A DNA stretch of 18,228 nt. It comes from Lachnospiraceae bacterium UBA7109 (GTDB lineage: Bacteria; Bacillota; Clostridia; Lachnospirales; Lachnospiraceae). The stretch is from NCBI GenBank assembly GCA_002492335.1, contig DKYD01000064.1:15531-33758 (forward strand), given 5' to 3'. Of this stretch, positions 5,845-14,347 are shown piece after piece. The notes under the pieces are model-generated. The model saw nothing but the letters and a program-made list of their open reading frames with translations, did no database searches and had not been told where the DNA came from. The first letter of the stretch is position 1. The number at the start of each line of letters is the position of its first letter. Made by a program: the position numbers and the translations under genes.

Positions 5845-7200
5845 ATGTCAAAAAGAAGCAATTTTTCAAGCAAGATCGGCTTCGTACTTGCAGCTTCCGG
5901 CTCTGCTGTCGGTTTGGGTAATATCTGGAGATTTCCCTATCTCGCTGCCAGGTACGGCGGAGGAACATTTCTTCTGATTTACCTGATTCTTGCAGTCACT
6001 TTTGGTTTCACCCTTATGACCGCAGAGATTGCCCTGGGAAGAAAAACCGGGCTGAGCGCCATCGGCGCCTTCAAATCTCTGGACAAACGCTATAGTTTTG
6101 TGGGAGTTCTTGCCGCCATCGTGCCAATTATTATTTTCCCCTATTATTCCGTTATCGGCGGCTGGGTTGTGAAGTATTTCTCTGTATTTATCACCGGCGG
6201 TGTAAATGCCACGGCTGCTGATGATTATTTTACCAGTTTTATCGGCGGCACTTTTGAACCGCTCGGATGGTTTCTGCTCTTTATGGCGGTCACCGCTGTG
6301 ATCGTTCTTTGCGGAGTAGAAAAAGGAATCGAAAAGGTAAGCAAAATTATGATGCCGGTTCTTGTTGTTCTTACAATTATCATTGCCATATATGGCCTGA
6401 CTCTTGACGGAGCAATGGAAGGACTCGCATATTATGTAAAACCACATATGTCCGACGTATCAGTCAAGACAATCCTTGCCGCTATGGGACAGCTCTTCTA
6501 CTCCATGTCTCTGGCTATGGGTATTATGATTACATATGGATCGTATATGAAGAAAGAGGACAATCTGGAAAGCTCTGTAAGACAGATTGAATTATTCGAC
6601 ACCGGAATCGCTTTCCTGGCAGGTCTTATGATTATCCCTGCAGTATTCGCATTCTCCGGCGGAGACCGTTCTGCTCTTAATGCAGGTCCTGGATTAATGT
6701 TTATGACGCTTCCGAAAGTCTTCGCAAGCATGAAATTCGGCGGAGTAATCGGAACCATTTTCTTCCTGCTTGTATTTTTTGCAGCCCTCACTTCCGCGAT
6801 CTCTCTTATGGAAACGATCGTATCCATCTTCAGAGATAAATTTCACTGGGGACGCAGAAATGCCTGCATCTTTGTAGCTGTTCTTTCATTAATTCTCGGA
6901 ATTCCATCCTCTCTGGGATTTGGTCCTCTGGGATTCATCAGCTGGATGGGTATGTCTGTTCTTGATATTATGGACTTTGTAAGCAACAGCGTCCTGATGC
7001 CGATCGTTGCATTCTTTACCTGCATCTTTGTTGGATTTATTATTAAGCCAAAAACACTTGCAGATGAGGTAAAAGTAACTGATGGCAAATTTAAAGCCGA
7101 AAAAATGTTTAATGTCATAATCAAATGGGTTGCTCCGATTTTCCTTGTCTTAATTCTTGGAAGCTCCGTAGCAAACGCACTCGGCATCTTCAAAATCTAA
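5845..7200 (+). CDS. Sodium-dependent transporter, neurotransmitter:sodium symporter (NSS/SNF) family
   Basis: A 451-residue membrane protein of the LeuT fold that uses the sodium gradient to import a small solute, usually an amino acid in bacteria. The TM1 signature ASGSAVGLGNIWRFPY (17-32) contains A21 and N26, matching LeuT sodium ligands, and R29, matching the extracellular gate arginine. TM6 reads GQLFYSMSLAMGIMITYGSY, where LeuT has FFT; the LeuT Thr254 position is Ser here. FFAALTSAISLMET matches the TM8 sodium site. At about 450 residues it resembles the bacterial 11-helix members such as MhsT. The ATG at 5845 is chosen because AGGAGG (5830-5835) lies 9 nt before it; an upstream ATG at 5788 has no such site. 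The substrate cannot be fixed; bacterial relatives include tryptophan and other hydrophobic amino-acid importers. Confidence 0.92.
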   Translation: MSKRSNFSSKIGFVLAASGSAVGLGNIWRFPYLAARYGGGTFLLIYLILAVTFGFTLMTAEIALGRKTGLSAIGAFKSLDKRYSFVGVLAAIVPIIIFPYYSVIGGWVVKYFSVFITGGVNATAADDYFTSFIGGTFEPLGWFLLFMAVTAVIVLCGVEKGIEKVSKIMMPVLVVLTIIIAIYGLTLDGAMEGLAYYVKPHMSDVSVKTILAAMGQLFYSMSLAMGIMITYGSYMKKEDNLESSVRQIELFDTGIAFLAGLMIIPAVFAFSGGDRSALNAGPGLMFMTLPKVFASMKFGGVIGTIFFLLVFFAALTSAISLMETIVSIFRDKFHWGRRNACIFVAVLSLILGIPSSLGFGPLGFISWMGMSVLDIMDFVSNSVLMPIVAFFTCIFVGFIIKPKTLADEVKVTDGKFKAEKMFNVIIKWVAPIFLVLILGSSVANALGIFKI

Positions 7201-7218
7201 AAAACCGGAAAAAACAAC

Positions 7219-7268
7219 AAAAAAAGACAGGATTGTGAATATCTCAAACACTTTCCTGTCCTTTTTTT
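7219..7268. terminator. Bidirectional terminator between the NSS gene and degV
   Basis: GACAGGA (7226-7232) pairs with TCCTGTC (7254-7260) across a 21-nt loop. An A-run lies before it and a run of seven T after it (7262-7268). It can stop the + strand symporter transcript and, read the other way, the - strand transcript ending with degV at 7280. Confidence 0.8.
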
Positions 7269-7279
7269 ATATCTCTTTC

Positions 7280-8143
7280 CTATCGCTTGTCTCCCATACA
7301 AAACACAGCCACAACTCCCGGACCCGTATGGCTTCCAATAACTGTACCAATATTATTAATCAAAATATTATGAATCCCCATCTTCTCGCGTACCTGTTTT
7401 GCCACATACTGCGCATCCTCTATGCAGTCTCCGTGCGTGATCATAATAATATCATTTTCCCAGCCCTCTGCCTGCTCTACAGCTCTGTCCACAATCTTGC
7501 CAAGAGATTTCTTTCTTCCTCTCTCTTTTCCGATAACCTGAAGTTTTCCTTCATTGTCCATATGAATCATTGGCTTTACCTGCACCATGGTTCCAAAGAC
7601 AGCAGCTGTTTTCGATACACGTCCGCCCCGATACAGATGATTCAGGTCATCGATTGTAACATTATGGCAGACATGAAGTTTATTCTCCTCTGCCCACTGT
7701 GCTGCCTCTTCAATCGTCTTTCCCTCTTTCTTACGTTTCAAAACATAATACAAAAGCAGCGCTTCACCCATACATGCACACAAGGTATCAACCACGATAA
7801 TCTTTCGCTCCGGGTATTCCTCCTGAAGCTCCTCCGCTGCCAGCCTCATGCTGTTATAGGTTCCACTGAGTCCTGAAGAGAAAGCCAGATGTAAAATATC
7901 TTTTCCCTCTTTTAAAAATGGTTCTAACGCCTCTTTTGCCTCACTTGCGTTAATCTGCGATGTCACAGACATTTTTCCTTCACGAAGTTTCTGAAAGAAT
8001 TCTTTCGAAGAAAGCCCCAGCATATCTGTATAAGTTTCTCCATCAATCGTATATTTTAAAGGAATAAACGGCACCTTTCTCTCTTCCAGCCATTCCTTCG
8101 GCACATCTACCGTACTATTCACTGTAACCACATAATCATTCAT
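7280..8143 (-). CDS. DegV family fatty-acid-binding protein
   Basis: A 287-residue soluble protein of the DegV/EDD family, which binds a fatty acid between two domains. In Firmicutes, members such as FakB present exogenous fatty acids to a kinase for phospholipid synthesis. Visible family features are the N-terminal TVNSTVDVP, the TSQ motif at 61-63, SSGLSGT (89-95), the GRVSK segment, and the C-terminal GSHTGPGVVAVF with H272. Whether it works with a FakA-type kinase cannot be told; no kinase gene is in the window. It is the last gene of the run beginning at nrdD, 18 bp after the MATE gene, and its AGGAGG (8154-8159) abuts the MATE stop. The bidirectional terminator follows. Confidence 0.93.
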   Translation of the reverse strand: MNDYVVTVNSTVDVPKEWLEERKVPFIPLKYTIDGETYTDMLGLSSKEFFQKLREGKMSVTSQINASEAKEALEPFLKEGKDILHLAFSSGLSGTYNSMRLAAEELQEEYPERKIIVVDTLCACMGEALLLYYVLKRKKEGKTIEEAAQWAEENKLHVCHNVTIDDLNHLYRGGRVSKTAAVFGTMVQVKPMIHMDNEGKLQVIGKERGRKKSLGKIVDRAVEQAEGWENDIIMITHGDCIEDAQYVAKQVREKMGIHNILINNIGTVIGSHTGPGVVAVFCMGDKR

Positions 8144-8161
8144 GGCACACTTCCTCCTGTA

Positions 8162-9550
8162 TCAGTTATTTTCCATTATCATACCACTTTTATCCATACC
8201 TTGCAAAATCTTTTTGAAGGTAATGGTAAAGAGAATACCGGTAACAGACACTGATATAATATCCGCAACCGGCTCTGCCCTGTAGATTCCCATAACTCCC
8301 ATAAATCTTGGGAAAATAACCGCCAGCGGTATCAGTAAAATTATTTTCCTTAAAAGTGCAATAAAAACAGATACTTTTGCCTGACCGAGCGCTACAAATG
8401 TAGACTGGCAGGAAGACTGGATCCAAAAAATCGTCATTCCCAGAAAATAAACCGGCATCACCTGGCAGGTAAGCTCTGAAAGCGCCTGATTGTCTGTAAA
8501 AATCCCTGCATAAATCTCCGGCTTTATCACCGCAACGCCGCCAAGAATAAACATTGCCGCAAAAGTAACCGCCAGCATCCTGTAAAATACTCCTTTTACA
8601 CGCTCCTTATTTCCTGCCCCATAATTATAACTGATAATCGGCTGTACTCCCTGTGTGATTCCCTGTATCGGCACCACAATAAACTGCATAACGCTTGTCA
8701 TAATAGCCATTGTACCCACATACATATCGCCGCCATACTTCTGAAGACCGGAATTCAGTGTAATGCTTACCAGACTTTCCGTACTCTGCATAATAAACGG
8801 TGAAATGCCAAGTGCTGCCGTATGCTTCAAGATTCCCGCCTCCGGCCTCATAGCAGATATTTTAAGACGGATGACGCTTTTCTCTGACGCAAGGAAGCGC
8901 ACTACCCACGCTGCGCTGACTGCCTGAGAAATAACTGTGGCAATAGCAGCTCCTCTGACTCCAAGTCTGAATCCAAAAATAAACAGCGGATCCAGACAAA
9001 TATTAATTATTGCACCAATAAGCACCGACAGCATCGCTGTCTTCGCTTCCCCCTGCCCGCTGATAAAAGTATTTAATCCAAGTGCGCACTGTACAAATAT
9101 CGTGCCTGTCAAATAAATTTCTATGTAACTTTCCGCGTAGACAATCGTTGCATCACTTGCTCCAAACACATACAAAACCGGTGTCTTACATGCCAAAAAA
9201 GAAATCGTTAACACAATCGAAAACAGAACGATCAGACTGGCTGAATTTCCCATAATCTTTTCTGCTTTCTTATAATTTTTCCTTCCAAGCTCTATCGATG
9301 CGAGCGGTGCCCCTCCCATACCCGCAAATGCACTGAATGCTGATATGAGCATAATAATCGGAAATGTAACGCCCACACCGGTAAGCGCCACATCTCCGTA
9401 ATCCGCAATATGACCAATATAAATACGGTCAACAATATTATACAATACATTGATAAGCTGGGCAGCCACAGCCGGAAGCGCCATAGACAACATGAGCCTT
9501 CCGATTGGAGCACTACCCAGTCTTTCATCCTGTTTCAAATGCTTTTGCAT
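8162..9550 (-). CDS. MATE family efflux transporter
   Basis: A 462-residue, 12-helix protein in two homologous halves, typical of multidrug and toxic compound extrusion proteins. The first half contains GVGVTFPIIMLISAFSAFAGMGGAPLASIELGR. The matching segment of the second half is TQGVQPIISYNYGAGNKERVKGVF. It begins with the family-typical cytosolic LGSAPIGRLMLSMALPAV. It probably exports a drug-like or metabolite cation by Na+ or H+ antiport. The substrate is unknown. The stop is 3 nt from the degV Shine-Dalgarno. The start is 15 nt after the spoVAF-like gene, with a modest AAGGGATG site upstream. The context gives no clue to function beyond cotranscription. Confidence 0.93.
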   Translation of the reverse strand: MQKHLKQDERLGSAPIGRLMLSMALPAVAAQLINVLYNIVDRIYIGHIADYGDVALTGVGVTFPIIMLISAFSAFAGMGGAPLASIELGRKNYKKAEKIMGNSASLIVLFSIVLTISFLACKTPVLYVFGASDATIVYAESYIEIYLTGTIFVQCALGLNTFISGQGEAKTAMLSVLIGAIINICLDPLFIFGFRLGVRGAAIATVISQAVSAAWVVRFLASEKSVIRLKISAMRPEAGILKHTAALGISPFIMQSTESLVSITLNSGLQKYGGDMYVGTMAIMTSVMQFIVVPIQGITQGVQPIISYNYGAGNKERVKGVFYRMLAVTFAAMFILGGVAVIKPEIYAGIFTDNQALSELTCQVMPVYFLGMTIFWIQSSCQSTFVALGQAKVSVFIALLRKIILLIPLAVIFPRFMGVMGIYRAEPVADIISVSVTGILFTITFKKILQGMDKSGMIMENN

Positions 9551-9565
9551 AAAATCATCCCTTCA

Positions 9566-10927
9566 TTAATTCAATTTGATATTCAGGTAATTTCTTCCGG
9601 ACAATGTTTTATTAAAGCAAAGGCTCCACAAAATAATAATACACCCGATAATAAAGCCCCACCAGTTGAACAAAGCCGTCAAGATCAAAAGCTGCAGGCG
9701 CATAAATTTCAGCGCATATCCCAACTCGAAATTAGGCTGTGTATAATTCGCCACTGCAACAAATGCCATATAAAGCATAACCTCAGCGTTAAACCAGCCG
9801 GATTTGACCGAAAACTCACCCATGACAAGACCTGCAATGACACTGAGCGGCGTACTGAGCATATTCGGCGTATTCATCGCCGCAAGCCTGAGACCGTCAA
9901 TGGCAATCTCCAGCATCAACAGCTGGAAAATCAACGGAATATTTACAGTATCCTTAATTGAGACAAATGCAAATGCTTCCGGCAGCCAGTTCAAATTCTG
10001 CATAAACAGAAGAAATACCGGAGTTAAAAACACCGTCATAATCGTTATCAACACTCTGGCAGTTTTCAGATATATATTTGTAAGCGTCGGAAAATAATAA
10101 TCATTCGCTTCTTCTATCATGTCATAAATCGAAGTCGGAAGTATCATTGCCGATGGCGAATTGTCTACCAGCAAGACAACCTTTCCTTCCAGAAGACATG
10201 CCGTGGCTGTATCCGGCCGCTCTGTGAACTTAAATTTTGGAAATGGATTATACCACTTCCTTTTAAACATCTCCTCCGCAAGACTCTGCTGATTCATCCG
10301 CAAAGCATCTGTTTTGATACTGTCGATCCGCTTGGTAATCGTATCAAGCAATGCCTGATCCACACGATCTTCCATATAACAAATCGCAACATCTGTACGG
10401 GAACTGTCTCCTATTTCTCTCATGGACATCACAAGGTGCGGATCCCGGATTCTTCTTCTCATGAGCGCTGTATTAAATACAATTGTTTCCACAAATCCAT
10501 CTCTGGAACCTCTGAGTGATTTATCCTTATCCGGCTCCTCCACACTTCTTGCGGGATATGTCCGGCAGTCAATTGCGATACAGGCTTCATATCCTTCCAC
10601 AAAAAGGCAGGTGACTCCTGACAGCACATTTCTTATAATCTGGTCAAAATCCCCAAGAACATCAACCTCTACATATGGAATACACAGTCGTACAAATTCT
10701 GTAGCATCCTTCGGCATATCCTCTGCCGTTACTTTAAAAAGGGAATCCATAATCTTCAACATAGTTTCATCCTTTGTGAATCCATCAATAAAATAAAAGG
10801 AAGACGCACGTTCTCCGATATAAATATCCCTCTGAATAATATCAAAACTATCCTGAACCGGGAGTACCTGATTCATATAGGCAACATTTTCTTCTCTTGA
10901 AGCAGTCACTTTCTTTGTATCTGACAT
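9566..10927 (-). CDS. spoVAF: GerA/SpoVAF-family spore germination protein with a short C-terminus
   Basis: A 453-residue membrane protein. The N-terminal soluble half (about 1-290) carries the family core RGSRDGFVETIVFNTALMRRRIRDPH, and the C-terminal half has about five membrane helices. SpoVAF and GerA A-subunits sit in the inner spore membrane and take part in germinant-triggered release of ions and dipicolinate. The N-terminal LPVQDSFDIIQRDIYIG segment and the lone gene favour SpoVAF over GerAA. It stops right after SGRNYL, roughly 35-40 residues earlier than B. subtilis SpoVAF (about 490), replacing the usual conserved tail by five residues. No spoVA, gerAB or gerAC genes are adjacent; it lies between dut and a MATE gene. 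The ATG at 10927 has GGAGGAG 5 nt upstream; the earlier GTG at 10945 lies upstream of that site and was rejected. The family is firm, the SpoVAF subtype less so. Confidence 0.8.
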   Translation of the reverse strand: MSDTKKVTASREENVAYMNQVLPVQDSFDIIQRDIYIGERASSFYFIDGFTKDETMLKIMDSLFKVTAEDMPKDATEFVRLCIPYVEVDVLGDFDQIIRNVLSGVTCLFVEGYEACIAIDCRTYPARSVEEPDKDKSLRGSRDGFVETIVFNTALMRRRIRDPHLVMSMREIGDSSRTDVAICYMEDRVDQALLDTITKRIDSIKTDALRMNQQSLAEEMFKRKWYNPFPKFKFTERPDTATACLLEGKVVLLVDNSPSAMILPTSIYDMIEEANDYYFPTLTNIYLKTARVLITIMTVFLTPVFLLFMQNLNWLPEAFAFVSIKDTVNIPLIFQLLMLEIAIDGLRLAAMNTPNMLSTPLSVIAGLVMGEFSVKSGWFNAEVMLYMAFVAVANYTQPNFELGYALKFMRLQLLILTALFNWWGFIIGCIIILWSLCFNKTLSGRNYLNIKLN

Positions 10928-10997
10928 ACACACTCCTCCACTCACTTAATTTCATGAATAGAGTGCCCTTTTCTGACACAAAATATACCCTGCTGAT

Positions 10998-11513
10998 TTA
11001 GGTTGTCGTGCTCCCGAATCCTCCATTGCGGACAGCGGTAACATCATCATCCACCGTAATTCCATATTCCACAAAAATACCCTGCATAAATCCTTTGCCG
11101 GCTTCCACTTCCACAACTTTTTCTTCCCTCGTGTCATTGGTAAGCTTTACAAAAATATGACCTTCATTATCTGAATAAAAATAATCACTGTCAATAATCC
11201 CTACTGTGTTATTCAGCTGCAGCCGATATTTAAAGCCCAGACCACTTCTCGGATAACATTTCAGCACCCAGTTTTCCTCCATTTCCACACGGATACCAGT
11301 TGGAATCTTTACAATCTGTCCCGGCTCCAGCACGATTGGAAACGGGGTATAAAAATCATACCCGGCTGAACCCGCAGTGGCACGCTTCGGAAGCCTGATC
11401 TCTTCATATATTCTATGAATGTCCGCATCATCTGTTGTTCCAAAAGTATCCAGCACACCCTCCCGGAACTGTTCATAACTGACCTTGTGAAACTTCGCGA
11501 TCCTCTTAGCCAT
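10998..11513 (-). CDS. dut: dUTP diphosphatase (dUTPase), trimeric type
   Basis: A 171-residue protein that hydrolyses dUTP to dUMP and pyrophosphate, keeping uracil out of DNA and feeding dTMP synthesis. Motif 1 is AGSAGYD (47-53), motif 2 PRSGLG (88-93), motif 3 GIIDSDY (105-111), motif 4 GKGFMQGIF (139-147), and motif 5 RNGGFGSTT (162-170). Motif 3 is followed by FYSDNEGHIFV, longer than the short DYRGEI form of many bacteria; an insert of about six residues sits at the trimer-facing strand. The start overlaps the end of nrdG by 8 nt, so the two are probably translationally coupled and act together in dNTP supply. The next gene starts 71 bp later with no convincing terminator between. Confidence 0.95.
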   Translation of the reverse strand: MAKRIAKFHKVSYEQFREGVLDTFGTTDDADIHRIYEEIRLPKRATAGSAGYDFYTPFPIVLEPGQIVKIPTGIRVEMEENWVLKCYPRSGLGFKYRLQLNNTVGIIDSDYFYSDNEGHIFVKLTNDTREEKVVEVEAGKGFMQGIFVEYGITVDDDVTAVRNGGFGSTTT

Positions 11514-11994
11514 GTAATACCAACTCTCCTATCTTCAATGTATTTTTTACATCTATTACGAACTGATTTGCACTTCCTCTCCAGTGAAGTGTATTATCTT
11601 TTTTCGCTTCCTCAAATTCCCCGTCTACCATAACATCCAGATATTTCACAATCTCAAGGTCTTTTACTTCCTTCCACACATACCCTGTATAAAGCCAGAT
11701 TGTCTTCTCCGGATATTTCCGGCATATTTCCCTTGCCAGAGCGGTTACGCCTTCTATATTTGCCTTATGAAGCGGATCTCCTCCTGAAAAAGTGATTCCG
11801 CTCACATAATCTTTCTCTAATTCCGTAAATATTTCCTGTTTCGCTTCTTCATCAAAGGGAAGTCCTCCCTCCGGATCCCATGTAACCGGATTGTGGCATC
11901 CCGGACACGCATGGGAACAGCCCGCTACCCAAAGAACCACACGCAGACCGTCTCCATTTAACATATCATCTTTCGTTATATTGTGATACCGCAT
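11506..11994 (-). CDS. nrdG: Anaerobic ribonucleotide reductase activating protein
   Basis: A 162-residue radical SAM enzyme that generates the glycyl radical on NrdD using S-adenosylmethionine and a [4Fe-4S] cluster. The cluster motif is C26-C30-C33 in CSHACPGC, the characteristic CxxxCxxC. The SAM-contacting GGDP is at 71-74 (SGGDPLH). The length is normal for NrdG (about 150-180). It begins 2 bp after the nrdD stop and its end overlaps dut by 8 nt, so the three genes are almost certainly one transcript. An oxygen-sensitive activase with no visible aerobic reductase in the window fits a strict anaerobe. Confidence 0.97.
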   Translation of the reverse strand: MRYHNITKDDMLNGDGLRVVLWVAGCSHACPGCHNPVTWDPEGGLPFDEEAKQEIFTELEKDYVSGITFSGGDPLHKANIEGVTALAREICRKYPEKTIWLYTGYVWKEVKDLEIVKYLDVMVDGEFEEAKKDNTLHWRGSANQFVIDVKNTLKIGELVLHG

Positions 11995-11996
11995 GA

Positions 11997-14129
11997 CTAC
12001 ATACTTTTCCTTTCTGCAATCTCAGCCATCTTTGCCGCATTCAGTCTGGTATCACCTTTTACCCTGGAATATGACAGATAGCCGTTCATTCTGTCGATTT
12101 TTGTAAGATTTGTGCTTCCGCATACCGGACATACATCCATAGACAATTCTTCGTGTCCACAGTCATCACAATATGCCAGCGACAGATTCACTCCTTCATA
12201 GAATCCTTTTGCCATTGCACGCCTTACCAGAGATTTAATCGCTTCCCTGTTATAATTAATCGGATATTTTACATACTGTATCTTTCCGCCATTGCTTAAA
12301 TTCCAGAATCTTCCTTCCAGATCCTGTTTTTCAATCGGCGTAATATCCTCTGTTACATGACAATGAAAACTGTTGCTTACGTATTCTCTGTCAGATACAT
12401 TTTCGATAATTCCATATTTTTTACGGAACTGCTTAATCTGCACCCCACATAAATTCTCCGCCGGAGTTCCATAAATCGCATACAGTCTGCCATCCTCTTT
12501 TTTGTACTCATTAATTTTATCATTAATATGCTGCAGCACATCGAGTGCAAACTGCCCATCCTCTACCAACGATTTTTTATTATAAAGCTGCTGTAATTCA
12601 TTCAGAGCCGTGATTCCAAATGAAGCCGTGGCTGTCTTAAGAAGAGGCTTAATCTTATCGTATAACCCCAGGTGACCGCCATAGAAGCCTCCTTCGCAAT
12701 ACGCAAGCGGGTTCGTCGACGCTTTCAATTCACCAAGATAATCATACGTACGCAGATGAAGCTGGCGAATCAATTCCAGGTAATAATCCAGTACCTCATA
12801 AAAATCTTTTGCTTCCTGTCTTGCCTTTGCCAGAATCATAGGAAGATGCAGGCTAATTGCTCCAATATTAAACCTTCCTACAAAAACAGGCGTATCATTC
12901 TCGTCCGCAGGTTCTATTCCACCTCTCTCATACCAGGGAGATAAAAATGCGCGGCAGCCCATCGGGCTGATGATCTTTCCATATCTCTTATACATACCCG
13001 CCACATAACCTTCTCCGGTCAGACTCAGCCAATCCGGATACATAGTCTTTGAAGAGCAGTCAATTCCCGCTTCAAAGACATCCTCCAGCGGGCCGCCCGG
13101 TCCATGAAGCTTCTCATCATATAAGAACACAATTTTGGGGAACAGGACGGGTTTCTTATGATCCTTTTTCCCCTGCCCGTTTTTGCGTACTTCCAACATT
13201 TTAATCGTCACAAGCTTTCCATACTTACTTGTAACAGTTCCGGCAGTAACCGTAATAAACGGATAATCTCCACGGCTTGATGAAACGGAATTAAACTTAT
13301 ATTCCCATCCCTGGAAGCCCTGCTCCATCTCTTTCTCCAGATCTGCCCAGGCAACCCTCTGCACAATCTCCTCATCAAGTCCAAGCTCCCGGTACTTCTG
13401 AATCAGCTTCTTATGTGACTTTTCTGCATACGGCTCCAGAATCTCATCCACACTCGGCACCGTGAAGCCGCCATACTGCTGGCTTGCAGCGCTTAAGACA
13501 ATATCACCGATAACGTCAAACGCTGTATCCAGTGTTTTCGGCTCATTATACCAGAGGTTTCCCATCTCAAATCCTCCGCTCAGCACTGTTTTCACATCAA
13601 ACAAGCAGCAGTTCATGGTATCCCTTCTGGCTGACATATCATGAATATAGATATATCCGTCACGAATGGCCTGGATTTCTTCCACTGTTAAGAAGAATTT
13701 TTTATAAAGTTCCTTATTCAGTTCATTAAAAATAAGACTCCTTTTCGTAGAAACCAGCGCACTGTCCGTGTTACTGTTCTCTTTATCACCGATATACATG
13801 ATAGACTGGCTTTTCTTATATACATCGTCCAGCATCTGTACAAAATCCTGCTTATAATTCCGGTAGTCTTTGTAGCTTTTTGCAACTGATGCATTTACTC
13901 TTTCAAGCGCACCTTCTACCACATTATGCATTTCCGCAATCGGAATCTCGGTGATTCCAAGCTCTTCAACTTTTTCTTCCACAAACTTACAGATAAATCC
14001 AATCTCTTCTTCTGTAAACTTGACCAATGCCCGATATGCCGATTTATTTACGGCTACAACTACCTTCTGAACATTAAAATCTTCTTTTGTTCCATCTTTT
14101 TTTACTACCTTTACATCTCTCGTCAACAT
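11997..14129 (-). CDS. nrdD: Anaerobic (class III) ribonucleoside-triphosphate reductase
   Basis: A 710-residue enzyme that reduces ribonucleoside triphosphates to dNTPs with a glycyl radical. An ATP-cone regulatory domain occupies about residues 1-95 (KVVKKDGTKEDFNVQKV). The ten-stranded barrel contains C175 (MNCCLFD) and C392 (SPMGCRAF), at positions expected for conserved active-site cysteines. A C-terminal zinc site has C654, C657, C667 and C670. The radical glycine is G683 in RMNGYLS, followed by TRLNAAKMAE. The order nrdD-nrdG-dut is a compact dNTP operon. It has its own promoter (14202-14230) overlapped by a palindrome at 14191-14219. The Shine-Dalgarno GAGGAAGG is about 13 nt from the ATG, slightly long. 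No in-frame alternative start with better spacing was seen. Confidence 0.97.
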   Translation of the reverse strand: MLTRDVKVVKKDGTKEDFNVQKVVVAVNKSAYRALVKFTEEEIGFICKFVEEKVEELGITEIPIAEMHNVVEGALERVNASVAKSYKDYRNYKQDFVQMLDDVYKKSQSIMYIGDKENSNTDSALVSTKRSLIFNELNKELYKKFFLTVEEIQAIRDGYIYIHDMSARRDTMNCCLFDVKTVLSGGFEMGNLWYNEPKTLDTAFDVIGDIVLSAASQQYGGFTVPSVDEILEPYAEKSHKKLIQKYRELGLDEEIVQRVAWADLEKEMEQGFQGWEYKFNSVSSSRGDYPFITVTAGTVTSKYGKLVTIKMLEVRKNGQGKKDHKKPVLFPKIVFLYDEKLHGPGGPLEDVFEAGIDCSSKTMYPDWLSLTGEGYVAGMYKRYGKIISPMGCRAFLSPWYERGGIEPADENDTPVFVGRFNIGAISLHLPMILAKARQEAKDFYEVLDYYLELIRQLHLRTYDYLGELKASTNPLAYCEGGFYGGHLGLYDKIKPLLKTATASFGITALNELQQLYNKKSLVEDGQFALDVLQHINDKINEYKKEDGRLYAIYGTPAENLCGVQIKQFRKKYGIIENVSDREYVSNSFHCHVTEDITPIEKQDLEGRFWNLSNGGKIQYVKYPINYNREAIKSLVRRAMAKGFYEGVNLSLAYCDDCGHEELSMDVCPVCGSTNLTKIDRMNGYLSYSRVKGDTRLNAAKMAEIAERKSM

Positions 14130-14190
14130 ATATTTTTTGATACCTTCCTCTATATTTCATGCTTCTTTTATTTTGTTCGCTCTTTTATGG

Positions 14191-14219
14191 GTTCAACAAT
14201 AATCTTATCATTATAGAAC
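14191..14219. repeat. Imperfect 29-bp palindrome over the nrdD -10 region
   Basis: GTTC at 14191 and GAAC ending at 14219 flank AT-rich arms (AATAAT and ATTAT) around a central CTTATC. The element covers the predicted -10 box of nrdD and the start region, as a repressor site would. It does not match the ACACNATATATNG pattern of the usual NrdR box. Confidence 0.4.
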
Positions 14220-14230
14220 ATCATCGTCAA
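14202..14230 (-). promoter_or_regulatory. Promoter of nrdD-nrdG-dut
   Basis: On the - strand, TTGACG (14230 to 14225) and TAAGAT (14207 to 14202) are separated by exactly 17 bp. The start would be near 14195, giving a leader of about 65 nt. It lies immediately downstream of the AGCS terminator, consistent with independent transcription. Confidence 0.7.
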
Positions 14231-14255
14231 CGAATTTGATTCTAAAATATTGCAC

Positions 14256-14281
14256 AAAAATAGAGTCCCAAAGGACTCTAT
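14256..14281 (-). terminator. Terminator of the AGCS symporter gene
   Basis: On the - strand, ATAGAGTCC pairs with GGACTCTAT (14281-14273 with 14268-14260), a perfect 9-bp stem with a 4-nt loop. It is followed by TTTTT. It lies 67 bp after the symporter stop. Confidence 0.9.
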
Positions 14282-14347
14282 AAATTGTATAGTATTATTT
14301 TGCAACATCAATATATTGTGGATTTTCCTGATTTTCAAATTCTGTAT

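Noticed and set aside
9566..9625. A frameshift explaining the short SpoVAF C-terminus
   Set aside because: Reading the other two frames after SGRNYL does not recover the expected conserved tail, so a simple one-base frameshift is not supported.
10928..10997. A sigma-G type promoter for the spoVAF-like gene
   Set aside because: The best match (GTATA, 18 bp, CACTCTA) deviates from the consensus in both boxes. It is too weak to report as a feature.
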